Shown here: one piece after another, positions 54,715-63,443 of the stretch
Layout: every line of letters begins with the position of its first letter
Position numbering within the stretch: position 1 is the first letter of the stretch
Source: Dokdonella_A sp963834755
Lineage (GTDB): Bacteria > Pseudomonadota > Gammaproteobacteria > Xanthomonadales > Rhodanobacteraceae
Direction: 5' to 3'
DNA length: 64,000 bases
Assembly: GCA_963834755.1 (NCBI GenBank)
Contig: CAWICQ010000012.1
Location: 868,001 to 932,000 of the forward strand
Position numbers and translations under genes: made by a program
Notes under the pieces: model-generated
The model's input: only the letters and a program-made list of their open reading frames with translations
Told to the model about the DNA's origin: nothing
Database searches by the model: none

Positions 54715-56526
54715 ATGCCACGTTGGATGCATGTTTTGTCGATCAGCCTTCTTGTCGCCGCATGCTCGCCGGAAGCGCCGGCGCCGCAGGCCGAAAAAGC
54801 GGCGCCCACTGCTGCACAACCGCCGGCGCCGTCGGCCGATCAGCAGTTCGCCGACATTTCGAAACGCTGGCTCGATGGTTCGTTCAAAAACAGTCCGGTC
54901 AGCGCGACGCAGACCGGTGATCATCGCTTCGACGGCGAGATCGACGATCTGAGCGCCGCCGGTCGCCAGGCCTCGATCGACTTCTCGCGCGCAATCCTCG
55001 CCGATCTCGACAAGCTCGATCGCAGCACGCTTTCGCGCGAGAACCAGGTCGATTACGGCATGCTGCACAACCAGGTCAAATCGGATATCTGGAGCATCGA
55101 GACGCTGCAAAGCTGGGCGTGGGACCCGACGCTGTACAGTCAGCTCGCCGGCGGCGCGCTTTACACGTTGATGGCGCGCGAATTCGCGCCGATGCCCGAC
55201 CGTCTGCGCTCCGCGACCGCGCGCATGGAGAAATTGCCTGCGTTGTTCGAGCAGATGCAGGCGAATCTCGATCCGAAACGCGTGCCGAAGATCCACGCCG
55301 AAACGGTTTCGAAACAGAACAAGGGCGTGTTGAGCCTCGTCGACGGCCTCATCATGCCGCACGCGAAGGAGCTTCCCGACGCGGACCGGCAGAAGCTCGA
55401 AGCGGCGGTCGCGGCATTGCGTAAAGCCGTCGATGCGAATCAGATCTGGCTGGACAAGGAACTTGTCCCGAACGCCAAGGGTGATTTTCGTCTCGGTGCC
55501 GCGCTGTACGATCAGAAACTCGCGTTCGCGCTGAATTCACCGCTGGGTCGCCAGGAGATTCGCCAGCGCGCCGAGGCCGCGCTTGAAAGCACGCGCACGG
55601 AGATGTATGGGATCGCGCGCAAGGTTCTGGCCGGCAAACCCAAGGCGCCGCCGTTGCCCGAGACGCCGAACGAAGCGCAGAAACAGGCGGCGATCCAGGC
55701 CGCGCTGGAGCTCGCGTACGCCGATCGACCGGCGCGCGACAAGGTGATGTCGACGGCCGAAACGGCGCTAGCGAACGCGACCGCATTCGTGCGCGCGAAG
55801 AATCTCATCACGTTGCCCGACGCGCCGGTAAAAGTGATAACGATGCCGGAATTCCAGCGTGGCGTCGCGCTCGCCTATTGCGATGCGCCGGGCCCGCTCG
55901 ACAAGAGTCTCGACACGTTCTACGCGGTGTCGCCGATTCCGGACGACTGGAGCAAGAAGCAGGTCGATTCGTTCCTGCGCGAATACAACACGCGATCGAT
56001 CAACGAGCTGACGATTCACGAAGCGATGCCGGGCCACTACGTGCAGCTTTGGCATTCGAACAAATATCCATCCGTGCTGCGATCGGTGCTCTCCTCGGGC
56101 GCGTTCATCGAAGGCTGGGCGGTCTACGCCGAGAAGCTCATGGCCGATCAGGGTTATCTCAACGACGATCCGCTATATCACCTGGTGCATCTCAAATGGG
56201 ATCTGCGAGCGATCGCCAACGCGATCCTCGATCAGGCGATTCATGTCGACGGCATGTCGCAGCAAGACGCTATGAAGCTGATGACGGTAAAAACATTCCA
56301 GGAAGAGCGCGAAGCGGCGGGCAAGTGGGTGCGCGCAGAGCTGACGTCGGCACAGCTGCCGACGTATTTCGTCGGCTGGCAGGAGCATCTCGATCTGCGC
56401 AAGGAAGTCGAAAAGCGCGAAGGCGACAAGTTCGACCTCAAGGCGTATCACGACAAAGTGCTGTCGTTCGGATCGCCGCCAGTGCGCTATGCGCGCGAGC
56501 TGATGCTCAACGAGCCGATCGACTGA
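54715..56526 (+). CDS. DUF885 lipoprotein, putative metalloprotease
   Basis: 603 residues from ATG 54715 (MPRWMHVLSISLL); lipobox LLVAAC follows. DUF885 features: LPALFEQMQANLDPKRVPKI, IRQRAEAALESTRTEMYGIA, and the metal-binding motif LTIHEAMPGHYVQLWH with a second Glu in FIEGWAVYAEKLMADQG. C-terminus DLKAYHDKVLSFGSPPV matches family ends. The HExxxGH-Y type site indicates a zinc metallopeptidase fold; substrate unknown. Independent gene after the nucleotidase. Confidence 0.9.
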   Translation: MPRWMHVLSISLLVAACSPEAPAPQAEKAAPTAAQPPAPSADQQFADISKRWLDGSFKNSPVSATQTGDHRFDGEIDDLSAAGRQASIDFSRAILADLDKLDRSTLSRENQVDYGMLHNQVKSDIWSIETLQSWAWDPTLYSQLAGGALYTLMAREFAPMPDRLRSATARMEKLPALFEQMQANLDPKRVPKIHAETVSKQNKGVLSLVDGLIMPHAKELPDADRQKLEAAVAALRKAVDANQIWLDKELVPNAKGDFRLGAALYDQKLAFALNSPLGRQEIRQRAEAALESTRTEMYGIARKVLAGKPKAPPLPETPNEAQKQAAIQAALELAYADRPARDKVMSTAETALANATAFVRAKNLITLPDAPVKVITMPEFQRGVALAYCDAPGPLDKSLDTFYAVSPIPDDWSKKQVDSFLREYNTRSINELTIHEAMPGHYVQLWHSNKYPSVLRSVLSSGAFIEGWAVYAEKLMADQGYLNDDPLYHLVHLKWDLRAIANAILDQAIHVDGMSQQDAMKLMTVKTFQEEREAAGKWVRAELTSAQLPTYFVGWQEHLDLRKEVEKREGDKFDLKAYHDKVLSFGSPPVRYARELMLNEPID

Positions 56527-56595
56527 GATGCGTGCGGACGATCCTGCAGCGTCGCGATATCGCCGCTGCAGGATCGAAAAATAAAGCGCGCGACC

Positions 56596-56817
56596 TCAGT
56601 CCGGCCGCACCTTGAAATAGATCAGGAGGCCGATGATCAGCGCGATCTGAAGAAGCAAGCCCGGCACATACCACTGCACGAACCAGAATGTCAGCGCGAA
56701 CGAAAGCGCGAACAACGCCGCGACGATCGTCTTGGTTCGCGGATACGCATCGGCCTTGAAGACGAAATAGACGGCCAGCAGCGCCGCTGCCCAAGGGATG
56801 ATCGCGCCGAGCGGCAT
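56596..56817 (-). CDS. Small hypothetical inner-membrane protein
   Basis: 73 residues with two or three hydrophobic segments (AIIPWAAALLAVYFVFKAD, TIVAALFALSFALTFWFVQW, PGLLLQIALIIGLLIYFKVR). No motif or family recognised. Start ATG 56817. Convergent with the DUF885 gene, 67 bp upstream-side of the DUF4399 gene on the same strand. Composition and start look like a genuine small membrane protein conserved in related genomes, but function is unknown. Confidence 0.6.
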   Translation of the reverse strand: MPLGAIIPWAAALLAVYFVFKADAYPRTKTIVAALFALSFALTFWFVQWYVPGLLLQIALIIGLLIYFKVRPD

Positions 56818-56884
56818 CAGCGGGCGCCGCGCGTCGCGCCGATTCGATAGGCAGCCGTCGTTCGCTGCGGCCCGATCTGAACCG

Positions 56885-57337
56885 TCACTTCACGTGGATC
56901 GTGATCTTCTTCGAAACCAGCGGCGGATCGAACTGCCGGTGTGCCGCGTCGCCGAAATCGAGCTGCAGCGTGTGCGTGCCGGGATCGAGATGGATCGTGT
57001 CCTCGGTCTGCGCTTTGCCGTAGTGCTTGTGCGTCGCGTCGTTCGGGATCGGCGCATCGAGCGGCGGCAACTCCTTTTGGTCGATCAGCAGATGATGGTG
57101 GCCGGAATTCGGCGTCGCATCGCCGGCCGGTTTGAGCGCGATGCCCTTCACGCCGAACTTGACCGTGACCTCCTGCCCGACCGTCGCGCCATTCTTCGGC
57201 GACTCGATGAACACCTTGGCCCCGCGCGGCGCCTTCGCGCGCACCGGGCCGGACGCCGCATCCTGGGCGGCAGAGGCGAGGCCGCCGCCCAACAGCAACG
57301 CAACGACAAGCAACAATTCCAGTCGGAATGCTCGCAT
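56885..57337 (-). CDS. DUF4399 domain-containing exported protein
   Basis: 150 residues. Signal peptide (RLELLLVVALLLGGGLASA, cleavage near AAQDA). The DUF4399 pattern is clear: VFIESPKNGATVGQEVTVKF then GVKGIALKPAG, GHHHLLIDQKELPPLDAPIP, HKHYGKAQTEDTIHLDPGTH, TLQLDFGDAAHRQFDPPL. The HHH and GKAQTE residues are conserved in the family and may bind metal. Periplasmic; function unknown. Divergent from the ATM1-type transporter. Confidence 0.92.
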   Translation of the reverse strand: MRAFRLELLLVVALLLGGGLASAAQDAASGPVRAKAPRGAKVFIESPKNGATVGQEVTVKFGVKGIALKPAGDATPNSGHHHLLIDQKELPPLDAPIPNDATHKHYGKAQTEDTIHLDPGTHTLQLDFGDAAHRQFDPPLVSKKITIHVK

Positions 57338-57447
57338 GGCCGTTCTCCGATCATCAGGGGACCTGATGATAACGCCGCGCGATATCGACCACGATTGTGA
57401 ACGGAACGGCCAGCCCCATGTAAAGTGCGCTCTCGAAGAACACCGAC

Positions 57448-59241
57448 ATGTCGAACCCCGACTCCCGCCCCGCCAGTCTCGTGTCCGTGTTCCGCCGCCT
57501 GTGGCCGCAGGTCTGGCACTATCGGTTGCGCGTCGGCATCGCGCTCTTCTTCCTCATCATCGCCAAGCTCGCCAATATCGGCGTGCCGGTGATCTTGAAA
57601 GAGCTCGTCGACAAGCTCGACATCGCGCCGAAGCCTTTGCTGGTACCGCTGTTGCTGCTGGTGGCCTACGGCGCGCTCCGCCTTTCCGCTTCGCTGTTCC
57701 AGGAATTGCGCCAGATCGTCTTCGCGCGCGTGATGGCGCGCACGTCGCGTCAGATCACGTTGCGCGTGTTCGAGCATCTGCATGCGCTTTCGCTGCGCTT
57801 CCATCTCGACCGGCGCACCGGCGGCGTGGCTCGCGATGTCGAACGCGGCATGACGGCGACATCGGACCTGCTCGATTGGACGATCTACACGATCCTGCCG
57901 ACGCTGCTCGAGGTCTCGATCGTGTGCGGCATCCTGATCGTGCGTTACGACTGGGGCTTTGCCGCGATCACGCTGGCGACGCTGGCGGTGTACATCACGT
58001 TCACGTTTTCGGTGACCGAATGGCGGCTGCGTTATTACCGTGCGGCAAACGCGGCGGATACCGAGGCCAACGCGCACGCGGTCGATTCGCTGCTCAACTA
58101 CGAAACGGTGAAATATTTCGGCAACGAGCGCCACGAGTTCGCGCGCTACGATGGGAGCCTGGTCAAGTACGAAGAAGCGACGGTCAAGAGCCTGAAGACG
58201 CTTGCCGTACTCAACATTGGTCAGGCCAGCATCGTCGCCGTCGGTCTCACGCTGCTGCTCTGGCGCGCGTCCGCGGGCGTCGTCGCGGGGACGTTGAGCA
58301 TCGGCGATCTCGTGCTCGTCAATGCATTCCTGATCCAGCTCTCGATTCCGCTCAACTATCTCGGCATGGTGTACCGCGAGGTCAAGCAGGCGCTGACCAA
58401 CATCGAACGCATGTTCGTGCTGCTCGAGGAACAACGCGAAATCAAGGACGCGCCCGATGCGCCGGCGCTTCGGCTCGCCGGCGCCGATGTCCGATTCGAG
58501 AACGTCGATTTCCACTACGAAGCGGCGCGGCCGATCCTGCGCGGCGTCGACTTCCGCGTTCCTGCCGGACAGACCGTCGCCGTGGTCGGCACGACCGGCG
58601 CCGGCAAGTCGACGCTGGCGCGGCTCCTGTTCCGCTTCTACGACGTCAGCGGCGGACGCATCACGATCGACGGCCAGGATATCCGCGACGTCACGCAGGA
58701 ATCGCTGCGCCGCGCGATCGGCATCGTTCCGCAGGACACGGTGCTGTTCAACGACACGATCTACTACAACATCGCGTACGGCCGGCCCGAGGCGACGCGC
58801 GAAGACATCATCGCCGCGGCACGCGCGGCGCACATCCATGCGTTCATCGAGTCGCTGCCGCTCGGCTACGACACGATGGTCGGCGAGCGCGGGCTCAAAC
58901 TCTCCGGCGGCGAAAAGCAGCGCGTCGCGATCGCGCGGACGCTGCTGAAGAATCCGGCGATACTGGTCTTCGATGAAGCCACTTCGGCGCTCGATACGCG
59001 GACCGAAAAAATCATCCAGGCGGAGCTCGCCGAGATCGCGCGCGACCGCACCACGCTGGTCATCGCGCATCGGCTGTCGACGATCGTCTATGCCGATCAG
59101 ATCCTGGTTCTCGAGCACGGCCGCATCGTCGAGCGCGGCAGCCACGAAGAGCTCCTCGCACTGGACGGCCGCTATGCCCGCCTCTGGCGGATGCAGCAGG
59201 AGCGCGGCGCCGAGCAGCCCGAGGCTGCCGTCGAGGCCTGA
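57448..59241 (+). CDS. ATM1-type ABC transporter (permease-ATPase fusion)
   Basis: 597 residues. N-terminal six-helix exporter domain (IALFFLIIAKLANIGVPVILKEL, LLRLSASLFQELRQIVFARV-like), SLLNYETVKYFGNERHE as the conserved coupling segment of ATM1/HMT1 proteins. C-terminal ATPase: Walker A VVGTTGAGKSTLARLLF, signature LSGGEKQRVAIARTLL, Walker B ILVFDEATSALDTRTEK. Similar to mitochondrial Atm1 and bacterial heavy-metal/glutathione-conjugate exporters. Single gene; downstream gene at 59371 on the same strand. Confidence 0.93.
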   Translation: MSNPDSRPASLVSVFRRLWPQVWHYRLRVGIALFFLIIAKLANIGVPVILKELVDKLDIAPKPLLVPLLLLVAYGALRLSASLFQELRQIVFARVMARTSRQITLRVFEHLHALSLRFHLDRRTGGVARDVERGMTATSDLLDWTIYTILPTLLEVSIVCGILIVRYDWGFAAITLATLAVYITFTFSVTEWRLRYYRAANAADTEANAHAVDSLLNYETVKYFGNERHEFARYDGSLVKYEEATVKSLKTLAVLNIGQASIVAVGLTLLLWRASAGVVAGTLSIGDLVLVNAFLIQLSIPLNYLGMVYREVKQALTNIERMFVLLEEQREIKDAPDAPALRLAGADVRFENVDFHYEAARPILRGVDFRVPAGQTVAVVGTTGAGKSTLARLLFRFYDVSGGRITIDGQDIRDVTQESLRRAIGIVPQDTVLFNDTIYYNIAYGRPEATREDIIAAARAAHIHAFIESLPLGYDTMVGERGLKLSGGEKQRVAIARTLLKNPAILVFDEATSALDTRTEKIIQAELAEIARDRTTLVIAHRLSTIVYADQILVLEHGRIVERGSHEELLALDGRYARLWRMQQERGAEQPEAAVEA

Positions 59242-59370
59242 CAGACAACGTCGTTTTTGCGCAAAGATCGCGCGTAGAAGCGCCCCCGGCTGTTCAGGTC
59301 GCTCGGGCATACGGTTTGCATGATCGGTCCCATCGCAAATTTTCCGCTCCTATCGGAAACCTGGGCCGCC

Positions 59371-60447
59371 ATGAGCACGACTCGCAAGATCGCCGTCACC
59401 GGTGCCTCCGAGCACGACGTCGCACGCATTGCGGCGCTGCTGGAACGTCATCGCCACAAGCTGTCCTCGGCGTGGGAAAGCGCGCAGGCGGCCGATGCGG
59501 ATCTGCTGCTGGTCGACGTCGAATCGATGTACGGACAGATGGACTGGCTGCGCGCGCGTTCGCGCGGCCGGCTCGTCGTCGCCTATACGAGCGCGAGCGA
59601 GCCGATTGAACCCGAATTTTCGCTGCGCAAACCGGTCGTCAGCGGCGAGCTCGTTGCGCTCCTGAATCGGATCAGTGCCGGACTCAATGAAGGCAAGGCG
59701 AAAGCGGCCGAAGCCATGCGGCCAGCGAATGCGGCGACGTACGAAGCACCAGCGGCGCGGGAGCGCGACACGAGCCCGGTGACTGCGATGCCCACACCGG
59801 CCGCGACCATCGTGCCGCGGATGCCCGTGCATGAGGCGGTTCAAGCACCCGCGGCGGCAACCGTTGCGGCAGCGCCTGACACGTATTTGATCGACGAACT
59901 TCTCGCCGCGTTGACTGCGTCGGACGGACCGGTCCGGCTGATCCACGAAGGATTGCCGTCGATCATCATCGATCCCGTGCGCCAGCGCTGGTATGCGGGC
60001 GTCGGTCTCAAGGCACTGGCCGGCTGGAGCAAGCTGCCGTTGCGCCGCGATAAGCTCGTCCACCTCGATGCCGACGAATTCGCGCGCGCGACCGAGATAC
60101 TCCCGGCACTGCCCTACCCGCGGCTCGTCTGGTTCGCGCATTTCGCCCGCGGCGAAGGCAACCTCGATGCCGGCCTTCCCGCCGGCGCGCGCTATCGGTT
60201 GACGCGCTGGCCGCAGGTCGAACGCGAATTTCCCAAGCACTTCCGCATCGCGACATCGATGATGCGCGGGACCGGCACCATCGACGAAATCGCCGCGCAA
60301 AGCGCCGCCGGTACAGCGGATGTCGTCGACTTCGTCAACGCGTACCACGCGCTCGGCTACATCGAGTGCGAAGCGATCCTGCCGGTCACCGCGCCGAACG
60401 ATCGCAGCGGGCTGCTTCAGCGGGTGCGCAACTCGCTGCGCAACTGA
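59371..60447 (+). CDS. Unrecognised protein with pseudo-receiver N-terminus
   Basis: 358 residues from ATG 59371 (MSTTRKIAVTGAS). The first ~105 residues have the shape of a response-regulator receiver (KIAVTGASEHDVARIAALLE, LLLVDVESMYGQMDWLRARS, then RLVVAYTSA and KPVVSGELVALL), but the acidic pocket at the start is missing, so phosphorylation looks unlikely. An Ala/Pro linker of about 75 residues follows. The C-terminal domain (LIHEGLPSIIIDPVRQRWYA, LRRDKLVHLDADEFARATEI, IDEIAAQSAAGTADVVDFVN) is not recognised; its last 40 residues could be a winged helix. Homologues likely in Xanthomonadales only. Precedes the tRNA cluster. Confidence 0.65.
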   Translation: MSTTRKIAVTGASEHDVARIAALLERHRHKLSSAWESAQAADADLLLVDVESMYGQMDWLRARSRGRLVVAYTSASEPIEPEFSLRKPVVSGELVALLNRISAGLNEGKAKAAEAMRPANAATYEAPAARERDTSPVTAMPTPAATIVPRMPVHEAVQAPAAATVAAAPDTYLIDELLAALTASDGPVRLIHEGLPSIIIDPVRQRWYAGVGLKALAGWSKLPLRRDKLVHLDADEFARATEILPALPYPRLVWFAHFARGEGNLDAGLPAGARYRLTRWPQVEREFPKHFRIATSMMRGTGTIDEIAAQSAAGTADVVDFVNAYHALGYIECEAILPVTAPNDRSGLLQRVRNSLRN

Positions 60448-60519
60448 CGCGCGTAACGTCTTTTTCGGTCGCTGCTGTTGACGGACCCCTGTCGCGTCAC
60501 TATCCTTCCGCGCCTCTCC

Positions 60520-60595
<76 letters not shown>

Positions 60596-60624
60596 GGTTG
60601 GTCTAATTCTCTTGGTTTCGATGC

Positions 60625-60700
60625 GTCCCCATCGTCTAGAGGCCTAGGACACCGCCCTTTCACGGCAGTAACAGGGGTTCGAATCCCCTTGGGGACGCCA
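60625..60700 (+). tRNA. tRNA-Glu (anticodon TTC)
   Basis: 76 nt with CCA encoded. Starts GTCCCCATCGTCTAGAGGCC, anticodon loop CTTTCAC (TTC), T-arm AGGGGTTCGAATCCCCT, 3' end GGGGACGCCA. The D-arm and G53-type pattern are those of tRNA-Glu. Adjacent to tRNA-Ala and tRNA-Asp. Confidence 0.96.
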
Positions 60701-60751
60701 GGAAAGTGAAAGGCGAATCCCGCAAGGGGATGAGGGTCAAAAGCAAAACGC

Positions 60752-60828
60752 GGAGCGGTAGTTCAGCTGGTTAGAATGCTGGCCTGTCACGCCGGAGGTC
60801 GCGGGTTCGAGTCCCGTCCGCTCCGCCA
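60752..60828 (+). tRNA. tRNA-Asp (anticodon GTC)
   Basis: 77 nt with CCA encoded. Acceptor GGAGCGG/CCGCTCC, D-arm AGTTCAGCTGGTTAGAAT, anticodon loop CTGTCAC (GTC), T-arm CGCGGGTTCGAGTCCCGT. Followed 9 bp later by an intrinsic terminator, so the three tRNAs form one transcription unit. Confidence 0.96.
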
Positions 60829-60836
60829 TACACCCG

Positions 60837-60872
60837 GCCGATTCGAGACTGAGTCTCTGAATCGGCTTTTTT
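60837..60872 (+). terminator. Intrinsic terminator of the tRNA operon
   Basis: Stem GCCGATTC/GAATCGGC with an inner AGACT/AGTCT extension, then TTTTTT at 60867-60872. It directly follows tRNA-Asp and marks the end of the stable-RNA unit; the accessory-looking segment begins after it. Confidence 0.92.
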
Positions 60873-60976
60873 ATGCGCGAATGGCAGGGGTTTCGGTGAT
60901 TGCGACCGGACTCTTTTGACGCCCTTGCGGCGCCATCTGGCGACATTGCGCCCTTCGTCTCTGCGGCGGTGTTTCG

Positions 60977-61342
60977 TTAGTCCGGTGCCCGGGGCTGGCG
61001 TTGAGGCGGCGGACGCGGTTTAGCGACGACTGATTGCTTGTTCGGAGGCGCGCAGACCTGGCTGGCGACGCATCTACGGCCCGTGAGTGCGCCCGCTACT
61101 GACTTAAGCGCGCAGGAAGATGCGCCTCCGACTATCCACGGCTCCCATTGCGATTTCGAGATGTGTTGCTTGAAGAGTGCGGCGGCTTCGTCCCAGCTTT
61201 GACCATACTGGCCGGCATCGATCACGCTCAGCCACTCGCGCGATGCCGCAATGGCTTCGGCTGTTGGATCAGGGTCGGCCGCCGGAGACTGTGGCGAGTG
61301 ACGCGAGCGATGCAACGACAGCGGCGATTCGCCGTTCTGCAT
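60977..61342 (-). pseudogene. Damaged DUF4019 gene
   Basis: The frame from 61342 encodes a DUF4019 core at about residues 25-70 (ADPDPTAEAIAASREWLSVI, GQSWDEAAALFKQHISKSQW) but lacks the exported start and the typical C-terminal half. An overlapping minus frame just upstream contains a signal-like stretch IAAVVASLASLATVSGG that would fit the missing N-terminus after a one-base change near 61285. After ISKSQWEPW the frame runs into a Pro-rich, unrelated tail. So both ends look frameshifted. DUF4019 proteins are small exported proteins of unknown function. Either a decayed gene or sequence errors. Confidence 0.5.
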
Positions 61343-61692
61343 CTCTCTTCGCGCGGCACGCCTGTTGCGTCAGCAAATCGAAGAGGCGAGCGATGATCGG
61401 TGAGGGCGCGTGCGGCAATCCGGCGTCTCGGGGTTTACCGCCGCACGCGCTCTTCCGCCCCGGTCGTTTTCTTCGCGTCACAGCAACGCGCATGGATGGC
61501 CGAACGCAGGCGCACGGCCTGCCGCTGTTTTCTCTGTACTCATCTAGCCGATATGCGGTACGGTTATTCGCGCCGACGCGCGCGTGATCGAACTGAGCGA
61601 AGTCGGCGACGGCATCGTATGGTCGATCGCTCCCGCCGACGTCGTAACGGTCGCGCCGTTGCGGGCGGCCATGATCCCGACGGCGCGCGCGT
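61343..61692. other. Gap in the tRNA-proximal accessory segment
   Basis: 350 bp without an intact gene. It contains part of a possible LysR C-terminal remnant (61548-61706, plus) and the putative displaced signal-peptide segment of the DUF4019 gene. Other open frames show no family resemblance. I see no direct repeat of the tRNA 3' ends in it. Confidence 0.4.
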
Positions 61693-61706
61693 TTATTGAT
61701 CTTTGA
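61548..61706 (+). pseudogene. Possible LysR-type regulator C-terminal remnant
   Basis: A 52-codon open stretch after a TAG, ending TGA at 61704-61706, with no proper start except GTG 61584. It reads VIELSEVGDGIVWSIAPADV then LRAAMIPTARAFIDL. The ending ARAFIDL resembles the C-terminal helix of LysR substrate-binding domains. No helix-turn-helix is found upstream. It overlaps the end of the convergent Rap1a-like gene by 14 bp. Weak call, kept because it hints at gene decay at an island edge. Confidence 0.25.
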
Positions 61707-62094
61707 GTCGTTCGAGCTCTCTGCGCGCGTCGGAGCAGCCATAAGCGTCACCAAGTGCGAGCAGTCCCACGTCCGTGCTTAGAAGGCGGCTCCAGAGCTT
61801 GGGATGGCTCGAAACGAACTTTGCCATGCGGCGCGCGAGATCGTCGTTCGATAGCCTGTCCGCAGGGCCGCAGAAGAAGTCGCGGTCGCGCGCGTCCTGC
61901 GCCGACGTATAGATCACGTCGATCCAGTCGTTGAACGCTCCAACGTTCCGCTGGTCCGCCATCGAGCAATGTCCTTTGGCCGGCGAGCAACGGAGATAAG
62001 ACGTCGCCAACTGAGCGATCTCAGCACCCGTGTCGAACTTTTCGGTTGTTAGGACCGCGATCGCCGTTCCGATCGTCAGAAATATGGCATTCAT
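61693..62094 (-). CDS. Rap1a/Tai-family-like exported protein
   Basis: 133 residues from ATG 62094, preceded by AGGGAC; an ATG five codons upstream (62109) is the alternative. Signal peptide MNAIFLTIGTAIAVLTTE. The mature part shows paired Cys and the Rap1a-like pattern SYLRCSPAKGHCSM, FNDWIDVIYTSAQD, RDFFCGPADRLSNDDLARRM, AKFVSSHPKLWSRLLSTDVG, LLALGDAYGCSDA. Rap1a/Tai proteins are periplasmic immunity proteins to type VI amidase effectors, but many homologues are not linked to any effector, and no effector is visible here. Confidence 0.6.
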   Translation of the reverse strand: MNAIFLTIGTAIAVLTTEKFDTGAEIAQLATSYLRCSPAKGHCSMADQRNVGAFNDWIDVIYTSAQDARDRDFFCGPADRLSNDDLARRMAKFVSSHPKLWSRLLSTDVGLLALGDAYGCSDARRELERLKDQ

Positions 62095-62249
62095 GTCTTG
62101 TCCCTGCATTAAGCCCTTAGAGTCAAATGCGCCTCTTCACGAATGTCCTGACGGTCTCGCCATTGCGGACGATGTCATGAGCCGCAAGATTCTCGCCGTC
62201 ACGATCATGACCGCGTCGATCGGCATCGCGACGATGCATTTCTGTATGC

Positions 62250-63098
62250 TCAAAAGCACGCTAGGTCGCGGTACCCGAACTCGCCTATCCCAAGCTGGCA
62301 CAAGTTCCATTTCGTGCCCGCTGCCCTAGCAGCCAATTGCAGTGATCCTTCAGAGCGTCTAGAGAGATTTCCATAGCGGCTCGGACCAGACGCAATGTGT
62401 ACCTCGACGCTCTCGTTCGGAAGGTCTATTTCGACGTAGGGAATCAACAGGGAGCCGTTAGCAGACGCACGCACGCGGGATGAAAGAGCGGTCTTTACGA
62501 GTCTGACTTCTTGTTCGAACACGAACTCCGCGTTCTTAAAAGCGGGAGAGAAGTTGGTTCGCGTGTGGCTCCAACCGGCCGAGTCTTCTAGTCTGTTCGA
62601 AAGTTCCACGGCCGATAGTGTTGGCTGCTCATCATCCATTTTCTTTGCCGCTTCCATGTACATATCGAAGAATTCGCTACACCATGCGACGTGCGCCGTC
62701 CGATCATAGGTCACTTCGACTAGCGTGCCGGCTTTCTCTAGATACGCGCGTGGGAATCCAATAACAAAGCCGCCGCTGGGCGGACAGTACATCCGAAATT
62801 GCGTAAGCATGTTCGGAACTTTCGTGAAGGACGCGACATGCTGCACGCGACCATGCGAAAGGTGTTGTCGGAGCGCTTCGCGGAACTTTTGTGGGTGCTT
62901 TATCTGTGCGGACTCTCCAAAATAGATGTCAGGGTGGTCCGCCATTTCGCTCAATATGTCCGATATGACGAGACTATCGCGACCATCGTTTAGAAAGCGG
63001 TTATGCGTTGCCCAAATTTTGCGTTTCTCCACGATACTAAGCAGCGCATGCGCGTTCGTGTAGTGATACAGATAGCCGTTGTCGATCCAATCCGACAT
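62250..63098 (-). CDS. DUF2971 domain-containing protein
   Basis: 282 residues from ATG 63098 (MSDWIDNGYLYHYTNAHAL); a longer frame to 63194 is unlikely. DUF2971 hallmarks: LYHYTNAHALLSIVEKRKIW, ATHNRFLNDGRDSLV (the F-LND motif), VASFTKVPNMLTQFRMYCPP, GGFVIGFPRAYLEKAG, FKNAEFVFEQEVRLVK and IPYVEIDL. This family is found in accessory regions near defence and toxin genes; its fold resembles ADP-ribosyltransferase-like proteins, though the activity is unproven. Cytosolic. Downstream of the SIR2-like gene in the same direction with a 345-bp gap. Confidence 0.85.
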   Translation of the reverse strand: MSDWIDNGYLYHYTNAHALLSIVEKRKIWATHNRFLNDGRDSLVISDILSEMADHPDIYFGESAQIKHPQKFREALRQHLSHGRVQHVASFTKVPNMLTQFRMYCPPSGGFVIGFPRAYLEKAGTLVEVTYDRTAHVAWCSEFFDMYMEAAKKMDDEQPTLSAVELSNRLEDSAGWSHTRTNFSPAFKNAEFVFEQEVRLVKTALSSRVRASANGSLLIPYVEIDLPNESVEVHIASGPSRYGNLSRRSEGSLQLAARAAGTKWNLCQLGIGEFGYRDLACF

Positions 63099-63443
63099 AG
63101 ATGCTGTCCTAAAGAGCAAATCGGAAACGCGGCGACTCGTGTTCCGAAGCATGCACGACAAAAAGGAGCTGCGCCATTGCATACCGCGCTCCATTCAAAC
63201 CGCCAGTGCGCACGGTGTGTGAACGTCCCAACGTTGCACCAGAAACACTTGCCCGCCCGGCGCCAGCGGAACGGAATGAAACCTTCGACACGAGTCGCAG
63301 ACACAAACGGGAATGAGCCTCAGCGCCGGCTCGGCGTACCGATCGCGATCAATATCCCAGATTGAACTGCGCGTCATGAGCACGATCAGATCGCAGCCCT
63401 GTCTCAAGAGTCGCGACGACTACGCGCTGGGGAACAATTTCCG
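63099..63443. other. Gap between SIR2-like and DUF2971 genes
   Basis: 345 bp. A minus-strand frame from an ATG at 63377 encodes a short Cys-bearing peptide (CVCDSCRRFHSVPLAPGG) of about 60 residues, which may be a small gene or chance; no ribosome site is convincing. Otherwise nothing is seen. A promoter for the DUF2971 gene could lie here. Confidence 0.35.

Noticed and set aside
57148..59310. 720-codon minus-strand frame opposite the ATM1-type transporter
   Set aside because: Antisense of a clear ABC transporter; no recognisable domain.
60737..60946. Minus ORF encoding ...AERTGLEPATSGVTGQ... over tRNA-Asp
   Set aside because: A well-known spurious translation of the tRNA-Asp antisense strand.
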